A stretch of DNA of 64,000 nt from Plenodomus lindquistii (Eukaryota; Ascomycota; Dothideomycetes; Pleosporales; Leptosphaeriaceae), in contig JANUWI010000005.1 of assembly GCA_025504975.1 (NCBI GenBank), forward strand, positions 372,001 through 436,000, read 5' to 3'. The first letter of the stretch is position 1, and each line of letters begins with the position of its first letter. Below, one piece after another: positions 22,689 through 31,735 of this stretch. The position numbers and the translations under genes were made by a program. Under the pieces are notes generated by a model, which was not told where the DNA came from, did no database searches, and saw only the letters and a list, made by a program, of their open reading frames with translations.

Positions 22689-22921
22689 CGAAGGAGCTCG
22701 TATTTATTGTGTCCCCATCCCACGTTAACAGCAAGACGCTTAAGCCTACATAGCAGCAGGAAAACAAAGTAAATACTAAAATGTAAAATAGTATTATTTT
22801 TAGTACTTATGGAGACTATACATATAACCTGATCGCTTTTAGTAAACTTTCCAGTGTGGTGTGTTAGCTACGGCGAATAGCGCCTGTGACTTTGGTGACT
22901 CAATAAATACAAGCTCCTTCG
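22689..22921. mobile_element. MITE copy 4 (233 bp)
   Basis: The best-preserved copy: left end CGAAGGAGCTCGTATTTATT, right end AAGCTCCTTCG, with TA on both sides (22687-22688, 22922-22923). Interior words AACAGCAAGACGCTTAAGCC and GTGTTAGCTACGGCGAATAG match the other copies. No open frame of note. Confidence 0.88.
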
Positions 22922-22923
22922 TA

Positions 22924-23580
22924 CCAGTAAGCCGACACTTCAAAGTCATGAAGGATCAGTTGTTTTGTGATTGCTGCAGCATCCGCTGCAGCTCTTGAAA
23001 CACAATGTACAATGCGATGACTAACGTGGCTTGCGTTTGAGTCAGTGTGCAGTGCGGTCCCTCGCGTCTCCACGACTCGCATCACTTGAGACTTTCGCCT
23101 CAACTGCTATTCGAGGTTTAAGGATAGCGTGGTCGGGGGAGTGTGTTGTTGAGCAAATGCATAATCCAGCTACTGCGTGGTTCGAGTAAGTTGCAGTGGG
23201 TACACCTAGAATTTGGAGAACGCCCTGTCCTGTTGCTCTAGCCGAGCTTTTGTGAGAATAGTCGAACTCATGAAATTCTCCAGTGACCACAGAATGGTGT
23301 CATAGTCACGATCAGCCAATCTTTTGTTCTTAGCGACAGGCTGTACGATGAGCTTTGGGCTGGTACAGTATTAGGTACGCTGTGATGAAGTTAGCAGAAG
23401 CAGACACCGTTTCCCGGAATCGTCTTGTAGGGAAAACCTCTTGACCGTGAAGTATAGACCGACTGGAAATGCATTGAAATCAAGAGTTAAAGTGGTAAAA
23501 GGGCCATGGCAAACTGCTGACGGACAATTCTGATTTGATCTCCGATCTCCGAGCATCATCACCGAGGAATCGCCGATTGC
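22924..23580 (+). promoter_or_regulatory. Upstream region of the mitochondrial IleRS gene
   Basis: About 660 bp between MITE copy 4 and the ISM1 start codon. It must hold the ISM1 promoter. No gene-like frame found. Confidence 0.4.
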
Positions 23581-26500
23581 ATGTCCAACTCTCAGAAAAA
23601 GTCTCGCCCACTACAAGGCGCGTTGCCAGCCGACCAGCCTACATGTGATGCTAGTATGCTAGCACCGACCCGTGCCCTCCGCACAAAATCGCCCTTCACG
23701 CTCCGATTGCCGAAATCAACCTTCCCGGCGCGCCCCCAAGCTGCTACGGTAGCCGAGTACCTGCAACGATGCACTGATCAACATTATGCCTGGCAACGTA
23801 CTGCCCAACGCGATTCCCCGAGCAAGCGATTTACACTCCACGATGGGCCACCATATGCAAATGGGCCGCTGCACATTGGGCACGCCCTGAACAAGATCAC
23901 AAAGGACATCATCTGTAGGTACGAGGTCGGCCAGGGAAAGCACGTATCGTATGTACCTGGATGGGACTGTCATGGTCTCCCGATTGAGATCAAGGCTCTC
24001 CAGGCGGAGAAGAAGGATGCAACAGAAATAAGTCCTGTGAATGTGCGGCGAGCAGCGCGTGGACTGGCAGCGAGCACCATCAAGCAGCAAATGGAGGGCT
24101 TCAAGACGTGGGGCGTCATGGGCGACTGGGATAATGCATATCAGACCATGAACCGCGAGTTTGAGATCAGACAACTTGAAGTCTTCAAGACCATGTTTGA
24201 GAAGGGCTTGATCTACAGGCAGTTCAAGCCCGTGTACTGGAGTCCAAGTTCTAGGACGGCTCTCGCAGAGGCCGAATTGGAGTATGACGAGGGACATAAG
24301 AGCATGGCGGCGTATGTGCGGTACCCTGTCCAAGTTACTGCGGGTATAGAGGGACTTCACGAATTAGGCGGGAAAGAGGTTAACCTGGTCATTTGGACGA
24401 CCACGCCATGGACTCTCCCCGCCAACAAGGCCATTGCAGTGCATGCGGACATGAAGTATACTGTTGTAGAAGACCCATCAGAAGGCAGTGAATTGTCTAT
24501 TCTTGCGACTTCGCGAATAGCCGAGTACGAAAAAATCTTGGGTCGGGAGTTGGTCAAGTTAGCACCTGAAATTCCTGGCTCGGTACTCGCAGGCAATTTG
24601 CATTATGAGAACCCCTTCCAGAAAGCCAATGGGCTCCAACCTGTTATTCACGCCGATTTTGTTACAGACTCATCGGGTACCGGCCTCGTACATATCGCTC
24701 CTGGGCATGGTATGGACGACTATCAAGTCTGCAACACGCTCAACATTCCTGCTTTTGCGCCTATTGACGATGCTGGCGCGTTTACGAAGGAAGCGTTTCC
24801 AGAGCAGCCGGAGCTCCTTGAGGGCCTGTTGGTTGCGGATATCAAAAAGTCTGGAAGTAACGCTGTGTGCAACTACCTTAAAGAGAAGGGCCTCCTTCGC
24901 GGCAAGCAAACTTATCGTCACAAGTATCCTATCGACTGGCGAACAAAGGAACCCGTGGTCACCCGAGCTACCGCACAGTGGTTTGCCAATGTCGAGAGCA
25001 TCAAGGAAGCATCCCTGAACGCCATCAAAGACGTCAAGTTCCTGCCAGAGACTGGCCGAAGTCGACTAGAGAGCTTCATCCAAGGACGCAGTCAATGGTG
25101 CATCTCGAGGCAACGCGCATGGGGTGTGCCCATTCCCGCACTCTACAAGGAAGTAGATGGTAGCCTTGAGGCCGTCATGGACTCTGAAACCATCACACAC
25201 ATCATCAACGTCATAAAAGACCGTGGCATCGACGCGTGGTGGTCAGATGCATCTGATGAGCCCGCCTGGATACCTGCGCATCTCACTGGTACCTATGTCC
25301 GGGGCAAAGATACCATGGACGTTTGGTTTGACAGTGGTACAAGCTGGACGCTGCTGCCAAAGCAGGACGATCAACCCGTTGCCGATGTCTATCTCGAAGG
25401 GACCGACCAACATCGTGGCTGGTTTCAGTCCTCACTGCTAACACACGTCGCAACTCAACCCTACCAAACCGTGAAACCACCTTACAAAACGCTCATCACA
25501 CACGGCTTCACTCTCGACGCTGACGGCCGCAAGATGAGTAAATCAATAGGCAACACCATTTCACCAGCCCAAATCATGTCTGGCGAGCTCCTCCCTCCGG
25601 TGAAGAAGAAGAAACAGAAGGTAAAGCACCAAAATACAAAGGTCGAATCAACAGGCCTGCCTACATACGATGGCATGGGCAGCGACGCCCTCCGCCTGTG
25701 GGTCGCGAGTAGCGATTACACACGTGACGTCGTCATCGGCCAACCTGTTCTCATGTCCGTGAATCAAGCTCTGCACAAATATCGTGTCACCTTCAAGTGG
25801 CTTCTCGGTGTCTTGTCTCTACCATCTTGCTCACCAACATTCACATCCTTTGACGAGCTTGCCCCTCAACCGCAAGCTCCTCACGCCTTCACCCAACTCA
25901 TGGATGTACTAGCTATGCACCGCCTCGTCGAAGTGAACAACGAAGTGCATAACCACTTTGCTCGCTACGAGTTTTTCAGAGGTGTGGGCGTGATCAACAA
26001 GTACATTTCCACAGACCTCTCTGCGGGTTATTTCGAGACGATCAAAGACAGGTTGTACACATGTTCCAAGGCCGAGGGCGAGATCCTACAGCGAGCGTTG
26101 GGACTCATTTTCTACGAGCTGCTGAGGATGCTCGCTCCAGTTGTTCCATTACTCGTCGAAGAGGTTTGGGATTACGTCCCGGTGGCACTCAAAGATAAGA
26201 GCATCCATCCTGCGCGAGCAGTCTGGTGCGCACTGGAACCTCGTACTGAAGCCAAAGAAGCCATTGAGCGCATGCGGACCGATATCATCGGCGAGCTTGA
26301 TCTTGTGATCAAGGCCACACAAGAGCGTCTGCGCGCTGAGAAGCACCTTGGATCAAGTCTCGAGTCGTCCGTCCAACTCATCTTAACGAAAGAGCAGTGG
26401 GGAACTATTGAGACGACATATAGGCAATGTGTGTCTGGGCCTGAGACAAACACCGATGTAGATTTACGGAGCCAGCTCGCCAGCATCTTTGTCGTCAGCG

Positions 26501-26766
26501 ACTTCAGCGTTTGCTATGATGATGCTCAGAGTGTAGATGAGATCACGGGGCCGATCGAGAAGCAATCCAGCTGGCGCGACGAGGCTGTCGTGCAGAATAG
26601 CTTCCTGGAGGGCGCGAGGGTTGTGGTCTACCAAGCACTGCATCTGAAATGCCCGCGCTGTTGGCGGCACGTGAGAGAAGAAGGAAAGCATATTTGCGAT
26701 CGGTGTCATGAGGTGGGTTTGGCCGAGGCGGAGGGCGGGGCGTCCGAGCTTGAAGGTCAACGATGA
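23581..26766 (+). CDS. ISM1: Isoleucyl-tRNA synthetase, mitochondrial
   Basis: One intronless frame of 1061 residues (yeast Ism1 is 1002). It charges mitochondrial tRNA-Ile. Class I synthetase signatures are present: HIGH at residues 98-101 inside PPYANGPLHIGHALNK and KMSKS at 651-655 inside DADGRKMSKSIGNT. The editing domain shows WTTTPWTLPANKAI and the catalytic core shows DVWFDSGTSW and GTDQHRGWFQSSL. The C-terminal zinc motif (CPRCW near 1024 and CDRC near 1039) is the bacterial/organellar type, separating it from the cytosolic enzyme. The N-terminus is rich in Arg, Ser and Thr without acids near residues 26-52, as expected of a matrix-targeting presequence. An in-frame ATG at 23656 would start directly at that presequence and is a possible alternative start. 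Confidence 0.95.
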   Translation: MSNSQKKSRPLQGALPADQPTCDASMLAPTRALRTKSPFTLRLPKSTFPARPQAATVAEYLQRCTDQHYAWQRTAQRDSPSKRFTLHDGPPYANGPLHIGHALNKITKDIICRYEVGQGKHVSYVPGWDCHGLPIEIKALQAEKKDATEISPVNVRRAARGLAASTIKQQMEGFKTWGVMGDWDNAYQTMNREFEIRQLEVFKTMFEKGLIYRQFKPVYWSPSSRTALAEAELEYDEGHKSMAAYVRYPVQVTAGIEGLHELGGKEVNLVIWTTTPWTLPANKAIAVHADMKYTVVEDPSEGSELSILATSRIAEYEKILGRELVKLAPEIPGSVLAGNLHYENPFQKANGLQPVIHADFVTDSSGTGLVHIAPGHGMDDYQVCNTLNIPAFAPIDDAGAFTKEAFPEQPELLEGLLVADIKKSGSNAVCNYLKEKGLLRGKQTYRHKYPIDWRTKEPVVTRATAQWFANVESIKEASLNAIKDVKFLPETGRSRLESFIQGRSQWCISRQRAWGVPIPALYKEVDGSLEAVMDSETITHIINVIKDRGIDAWWSDASDEPAWIPAHLTGTYVRGKDTMDVWFDSGTSWTLLPKQDDQPVADVYLEGTDQHRGWFQSSLLTHVATQPYQTVKPPYKTLITHGFTLDADGRKMSKSIGNTISPAQIMSGELLPPVKKKKQKVKHQNTKVESTGLPTYDGMGSDALRLWVASSDYTRDVVIGQPVLMSVNQALHKYRVTFKWLLGVLSLPSCSPTFTSFDELAPQPQAPHAFTQLMDVLAMHRLVEVNNEVHNHFARYEFFRGVGVINKYISTDLSAGYFETIKDRLYTCSKAEGEILQRALGLIFYELLRMLAPVVPLLVEEVWDYVPVALKDKSIHPARAVWCALEPRTEAKEAIERMRTDIIGELDLVIKATQERLRAEKHLGSSLESSVQLILTKEQWGTIETTYRQCVSGPETNTDVDLRSQLASIFVVSDFSVCYDDAQSVDEITGPIEKQSSWRDEAVVQNSFLEGARVVVYQALHLKCPRCWRHVREEGKHICDRCHEVGLAEAEGGASELEGQR

Positions 26767-26866
26767 CGAGCCGGTTATATCACATGAAAGATTGAGATCC
26801 TAGGATCAGAGCTGGCAAGACAGAGCGTTGTGCTTGCTGTATGTGGTGTATGATAATGTAGCAATA
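26767..26866 (+). other. ISM1 3' flank
   Basis: One hundred bases between the ISM1 stop and a MITE end; presumed 3' UTR. Confidence 0.3.
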
Positions 26867-26955
26867 TGAAGGAGATAGTATTTATTGTGTCATCATCCCA
26901 CGTTGACAGCATAACGCTTAAGCCTATACAGTAGCAGGGCGACAATCAAGGTACT
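26867..26955. mobile_element. MITE copy 5, left end only
   Basis: Begins TGAAGGAGATAGTATTTATT after a TA and continues with CCCACGTTGACAGCATAACGC and TTAAGCCTATACAGTAGCA, colinear with copies 1 and 4. Similarity fades near 26955 and no right end is found, so this is a truncated copy. Confidence 0.75.
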
Positions 26956-27067
26956 AAGGCGTGATGAGTCGCTCATTGAATGACAGCGTTGACGATTTGA
27001 CTTATTCCTAACGTGTTTCAGACAAAACGTCGACGAGTAGACAGTTGAAACCAGGACAAGCGTGTAG

Positions 27068-27262
27068 GACATCCAAACTGCTTCCGATGCAAACAATTCC
27101 TCTCTTCGAGACACCGTCGCTCGCTTGAATGTTCAGGATGGCAAGGTCGATGCGCTCACCGCCTGAATTGTCGAACTCGAGACATCTGTCAAGAAGCTCA
27201 TGGCACAAGTTGAGGAGCTCAAGGTCGAAGAGAGGGTCGAGGACGAGACAATTCAAGACTGA
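27068..27262 (+). pseudogene. Coiled-coil gene relic
   Basis: A plus-strand stretch with clear coiled-coil codons reads SSLRDTVARLNVQDGKVDAL, then a TGA at about 27164, then IVELETSVKKLMAQVEELKV and a terminal TGA. A TAG lies immediately upstream in the same frame and there is no ATG. The heptad pattern continues across the internal TGA, so both halves were once one protein. It lies 110 bp past the truncated MITE. The family is not identifiable from so short a piece. Confidence 0.45.
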
Positions 27263-27515
27263 TTTTTGGAATGTGTGCGAAGGTGGTTGGTCGCAGGTGG
27301 TCAGCTCAAGGTTTCTGTAGTATTGTTTCGGGCCAACTCAATTCACTCTTTTGACGGTTGTCCTGCTTCACCAGTGCTACCATGATCAAATCTGCATTCT
27401 TGCTGTTGCTGCACACCCCGATCCAGACTCGATTATGCGCGCTTCACGATCTCTTCGTCGTTCTTCAATACTAATCACAACCAGCCATACTTGACGAGAA
27501 ACAGACTAGGTATTA
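27263..27515. other. Spacer between relic and monooxygenase 3' end
   Basis: About 250 bp with no feature. Confidence 0.3.
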
Positions 27516-29495
27516 CTATTTAGCCGGACACAAAGGGAGGAACTCTCCATGCTGCAAATAGTGGCTATGATCTCCGCTCGTCTTTTCAATCGTAGATTGG
27601 CCAGTTCCCCATATCTTGTACCTACCCGCAGGATAAGTCCAGTTCCAGTCTTCCCAACGGTCTTGTTCCAAGACTTCCCGGTAATGCAGACTGCTTCCCG
27701 GCCACACTGCTGTGACTTTGCCTGTTGTACCACGCTTATCTGGTTTTTGAACGATCAGCGGGTGAAACCATGGAAGTGACTTTTCGCACCATGCCTACAG
27801 ATCTTCTCCTCGGAAGCGGATTTGGGGTGGGGACAAGGACTTACACCAACTCGTACAATTCCCAGACCAAACAGCATCAACCATGAAGTCTTCCACTTGC
27901 TGGTTGAAATCATCTTGGGCGCCCTGATCAGGTGTGAATGTAGCCACATTTAGTTTGTCGACACGGCTGAGCAATCGGACGAAGAAATCGGCCATAGCCT
28001 CGAGACTCCCTGCAAGTGACCGTCAACGAGAAGGGTAACACAAGGCATCTTAGAAGGCAACTAACCAATCAAGCTTCCATTTGCAACAGGACAATTCGGG
28101 CCCAGCATAGAAAGGTAATTTGGGAAGCCGGCGCATCCTAGACCCATGTAGGAGGCTGGATCATCTTTCCACAGATCCCGCATGTCCACATTGTTGCGGC
28201 CAACAAGAGGGAATCGGGGCCGGAAGGATGTATTGAAGCCCGTAGCCGCGATGAGTACGTCCAGATTATTGACACCATCTGCATGTTGTGTCTGTAGGCC
28301 ATCGGGCTTGCAGCAAACAATGGGATCAAAGACACAATCCACGTTGGGTTGCTGGATGGCTTTGAGAAACGGTTCGCCTGGGCTGATTCTCCGGCATCCC
28401 AGCTCGTACTTTGGTATGAGCTTTTCCCGCAACGCTTCGTCTTTTATACGGTTTGTCATGCTTTTGGTCATCTCCTTGCGCTTCTCTTGCTGGCTGGATG
28501 ATTTCCTAAGGAATGTGGGAAAGAAGGTATTATAGTAGCTCTCGAACGATTTGCAGCGTTCGAGGTAGGCTTCAGGAGAGCCGTGTTTCACAGGGTCGAA
28601 CCTCTCGAATGTATCGGGCAGAGATGTGATCCAGCACGGGCTTCGAATATACACGGAGAGCCGACTGGCTATGGGTTGGATCTGGGGCACGACTTGAACT
28701 GCACTCGCGCCTGCTCCAATAATACCTACCCTTTTGCCAGCCAGGTCTACCGAGTGGTCCCAATTCGCAGTGTGCATTAAGACGCCGTTGAATTCCTTGA
28801 GGCCGGCTATATCGGGATACTGGTAATGGTTCAGAATTCCCGCCGCGTTGATCAGAACGTCTGCTTCTCTTCCCCTCGTGGCCACTCCGTCGCAGGTTGT
28901 GTCGACTAGCCATTTCCGACTCTTTTCGTTCCACACACATTTCTCAACAACTGTCTTGAACTCGATGTGCTTTTGGATCCCGAAGTTCTCAACTACCCGC
29001 GATAGATAACTTTGGATTTCTCCAGACGAAGCAAAGAGCGTAGACCAATCTTTCGAAGGAGCAAATGAATATTGATAGATGTCGCTGGGCACATCACAGG
29101 CGCAACCTTAGTAGAAATTAGCATGCTCTTTACCTTATGTGATATACAATCCAGTACCTGGATAAGTGTTTTCTAGCCAAGTGCCTCCAATATCGTGGTT
29201 CTTTTCCACGATTTGAAACGTGTAGGACGATGCGAGGTACTTCTGAAAATGATGTGCTGTGAACCAGATCAGAGTTGAACAATCACGCATCTACAAAATA
29301 AAAGGGTACCCAATAAAATCCCAGAAACCCTTACTAAATCAGCGAAACTCGAGCTGCTGAACGCAAAACTAACCCTGCGCCGATGATGATAATGTGACGT
29401 TTCTCTTTCTGAATATGCGGCGAAGCATCTACTGTCCACTTTCGCCTCCTTGGGCCCAACTGAGGGCTAGTAGATTCGCGCTTTGCGTGCGGCAT
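27516..29495 (-). CDS. Baeyer-Villiger-type flavin monooxygenase
   Basis: Six exons (29495-29374, 29329-29310, 29256-29158, 29106-28066, 28009-27845, 27739-27516) join into 556 residues. Exon 2 is only 20 nt and restores the FAD-binding GxGxxG as IIGAGVSGILLAHHFQKYL (Gly39, 41, 44). Other signatures are GGTWLENTYPGCACDVPS, the BVMO fingerprint F-x-G-x3-H-x3-W-D (FNGVLMHTANWD), a second nucleotide-binding GIIGAGASA, and the late ATG motif (LIAATGFN). The C-terminus has SWYKRGTTGKVTAVWPGSSL across the last intron. Such enzymes insert oxygen next to ketones using FAD and NADPH; fungal relatives act in toxin and polyketide pathways or in ketone degradation. The substrate is unknown. DUF2855 lies just upstream on the same strand. 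Confidence 0.87.
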
Positions 29496-30012
29496 GATGT
29501 AATCAGGTAAGTATGGTTGAAATGAGACCGGATACAGTACCGGAGACAGTTTGTGAAGGCGATTCCAGGTCTGTTCAAGGGACGCGCAACCTGGGATGCT
29601 TACACAAGTATACTCGTCAGACCTTATACAATCCGGGCCGTTTCCCGGTACTTTGGTCGTCATCAATACCGTAGATAAGTGAGTGCGCACCTACTGCACG
29701 CAAGGACGGGCCGTCCTCCACTACGAATTCCGCTCACGTGCTCCGGCACCGGGGAAGTGTTAGGGAGCTCAACCCACAACATAAGAAGTATGGTCACGGA
29801 GTGACATGGTCACACATCGCTATTCTTCAAGTCAAACTAATGGCTGGTGCGAGATGCGTATGTGGTGAATTGATCGACGAGCATCTTGCGAGGAGGGTAC
29901 GACTACTCTGTAGAGACCTAGACGCTAGTCCTAATTAGTACCGGTATCGTCAACACACACCATCCACCTCCCTCACACTACGGCACCTTGCAACAATATA
30001 ATTATACATTCG
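29496..30012 (-). promoter_or_regulatory. Spacer: DUF2855 3' end and monooxygenase promoter
   Basis: About 520 bp. The open frame runs upstream of the chosen monooxygenase ATG for about 65 codons without family-like sequence, so it is taken as 5' UTR. No element found. Confidence 0.35.
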
Positions 30013-31251
30013 TCATACCTTCGACAAGTCCACCACGATTCCCACGCTGACAGGGACACGTCTCCCGCATAAATCACCCCAAGCACCCTCAATACCATCT
30101 TGTCCTCCAACAGCCTTACAGACGCGAATCTGCAAATCATCAAACACTTTCTCCCCAAGACACCGGCTCCATGTCTCGCCTACCTTATAGAAGTACTCCT
30201 TCGCCCCTTCAGCGTCAATAGCGCGATCCCGCAGACCACTCGTATTGAGTTGAACCTTCTCCATCATCTTTGTCTGAGCCAGTCTGCCCTCGAGTTCTTC
30301 AGGGGTGTAAATTTTGGCCTCATACCCAACCGCGATGACCGTCACTCTTGCGCAGACGTCAGATATACACTTGACAACACTCTCGACCACACTATCAGGC
30401 GCTCCAAAGTCAACCACCACTACGCGCTTCGGCATGAATTGCCCTACCCACTGCGTTGCACTCTTTACATCCTCATAAGCCACCGCCATCATCGGAAGCT
30501 CCGTCTCGTACCGCCCCAGCATCGCCGGCTTCGACGAAACCTGCAACATCGCCAACGGTCCATCACCTCTCACGTCCCTGTTCCGCGCCATTTCCCACGC
30601 AAAACCCCGTCCGGTCTTACTACTCGCACCCAGACTGACCACCACCGCGGCCATCAGATCGGCATCTTGTTCGCTCCATGGCGCTCCGAAGCCAAACGGG
30701 TGGATGCGCTGTGGTGAAAAGACAGATTTGTTTAGCAGGGTGGGGCCAACCCAAAGCGGTTTGCAGAGCGTGGTCATGTGCATTTCGCGCGTTGAAAGGG
30801 GCAGAGTGGGAACCTGTTCGTACGCGTTGTACACCGTTATCAACTTCTCCCTCTGCCGGCTGACTTCTTTTCAATGACCACTTGGCTCTGTCGCTTCGAG
30901 GTGCAGATCAACGGCGTGGCTGGATGTGGGCCACATGCCCCATATTAGATTTCCGGGGACGAGGGAAGAGATGATGCTGGCAAGTACGCGACCGTATCCC
31001 CATGCTGGCACAATGCCCCATTCTTGGGTGCCGTTGAAGGGAGAAGGTTTGTTGGCGGGGACGGGGAATATGTCCCACCAGTGTAAGGGGGTGCCGGAAC
31101 GGACGTAGGTTAGGTTGTTGGAGGAGAGGGAGATGAGGTGTGTGGTTACGCGGATGGAGGAGGGGGCGAGGGGGAGATCGGTTTGGTCGACGTGGTAGGT
31201 GGTGTGCTGTGCATTGTTGAGTTTGGAGACGGCATGTACGGGGGTTGACAT
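30013..31251 (-). pseudogene. DUF2855 family gene with one in-frame TGA
   Basis: From the ATG at 31251 the frame runs 126 codons to a TGA (31-strand bases 30873-30871) and then continues in the same frame, without loss of similarity, to a stop at 30013; total about 412 codons. Family-like words occur on both sides: WWDIFPVP, EWGIVPAWGYGRVL, IWGMWPTSS before it, and FSPQRIHPFGFGAPW, VVSLGASSKTGRGFAWEMAR and VVVDFGAPDSV after it. The TGA stands where the family has Trp in a Gly-His-Trp motif, i.e. TGG changed to TGA. No intron signals surround it. DUF2855 has no established biochemical role. Possibilities are a recent nonsense mutation, a sequencing error, or readthrough. The rest of the gene shows no decay. 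Confidence 0.75.
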
Positions 31252-31662
31252 GGTGAATTTGATAAGGTAGGAACAGACAAGTGGTGAGTATGACTTGGAG
31301 TCACGAAGCAGGACAAACCCATGCTTATTTGTTGACGCCAGAATGGCTCATTCTTGTACTTTTCTTTGTTAGGGTCAATGGGTCAGTGTAGATGATGATT
31401 GCGTGCGTAGCGAGTCCCAGCCCTGATCGCCCTTTTCAAGATCCTGAAGGAATGTGTCCCTGCTGTCAATGAAAAAAGGGCGTAGAGTGTGTCTGGTCCA
31501 AGAGTATTATACTTGTTCGTGCGGATTTCATTGGTCCGCTGCCGTTGTCATCCCAATGTCCAAGCCCTTGACCTGTCTAGGCCGAGGTCGTTCTCTACTC
31601 GAGTTTGATCTCCAAAGCCCTAGTCACCATCATCAACGCAACGTACTGAAGAGTCTAACTCC
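31252..31662. promoter_or_regulatory. DUF2855 upstream region
   Basis: About 410 bp that should contain the DUF2855 promoter. No coding feature. Confidence 0.3.
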
Positions 31663-31733
31663 TTGCTGCAGTGTAGGCTTACGCGTCGCGCTCTTTAGGT
31701 GAAGCATGAACTTGATCAACATGAGCTCCTTTA
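31663..31733. mobile_element. MITE copy 6, degenerate single end, inverted
   Basis: The end ATGAGCTCCTTTA followed by TA resembles the common terminus with two changes. About 50 bp inside it the words GTGTAGGCTTACGCGTC match the reverse complement of the left half of copies 1 and 4, at the right distance. The other end is not found. Confidence 0.5.
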
Positions 31734-31735
31734 TA

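Noticed and set aside
23150..23220. A tRNA-like B-box (GGTTCGAGT) near 23178
   Set aside because: No matching A-box or cloverleaf stems could be drawn; no tRNA gene was supported anywhere in the window.
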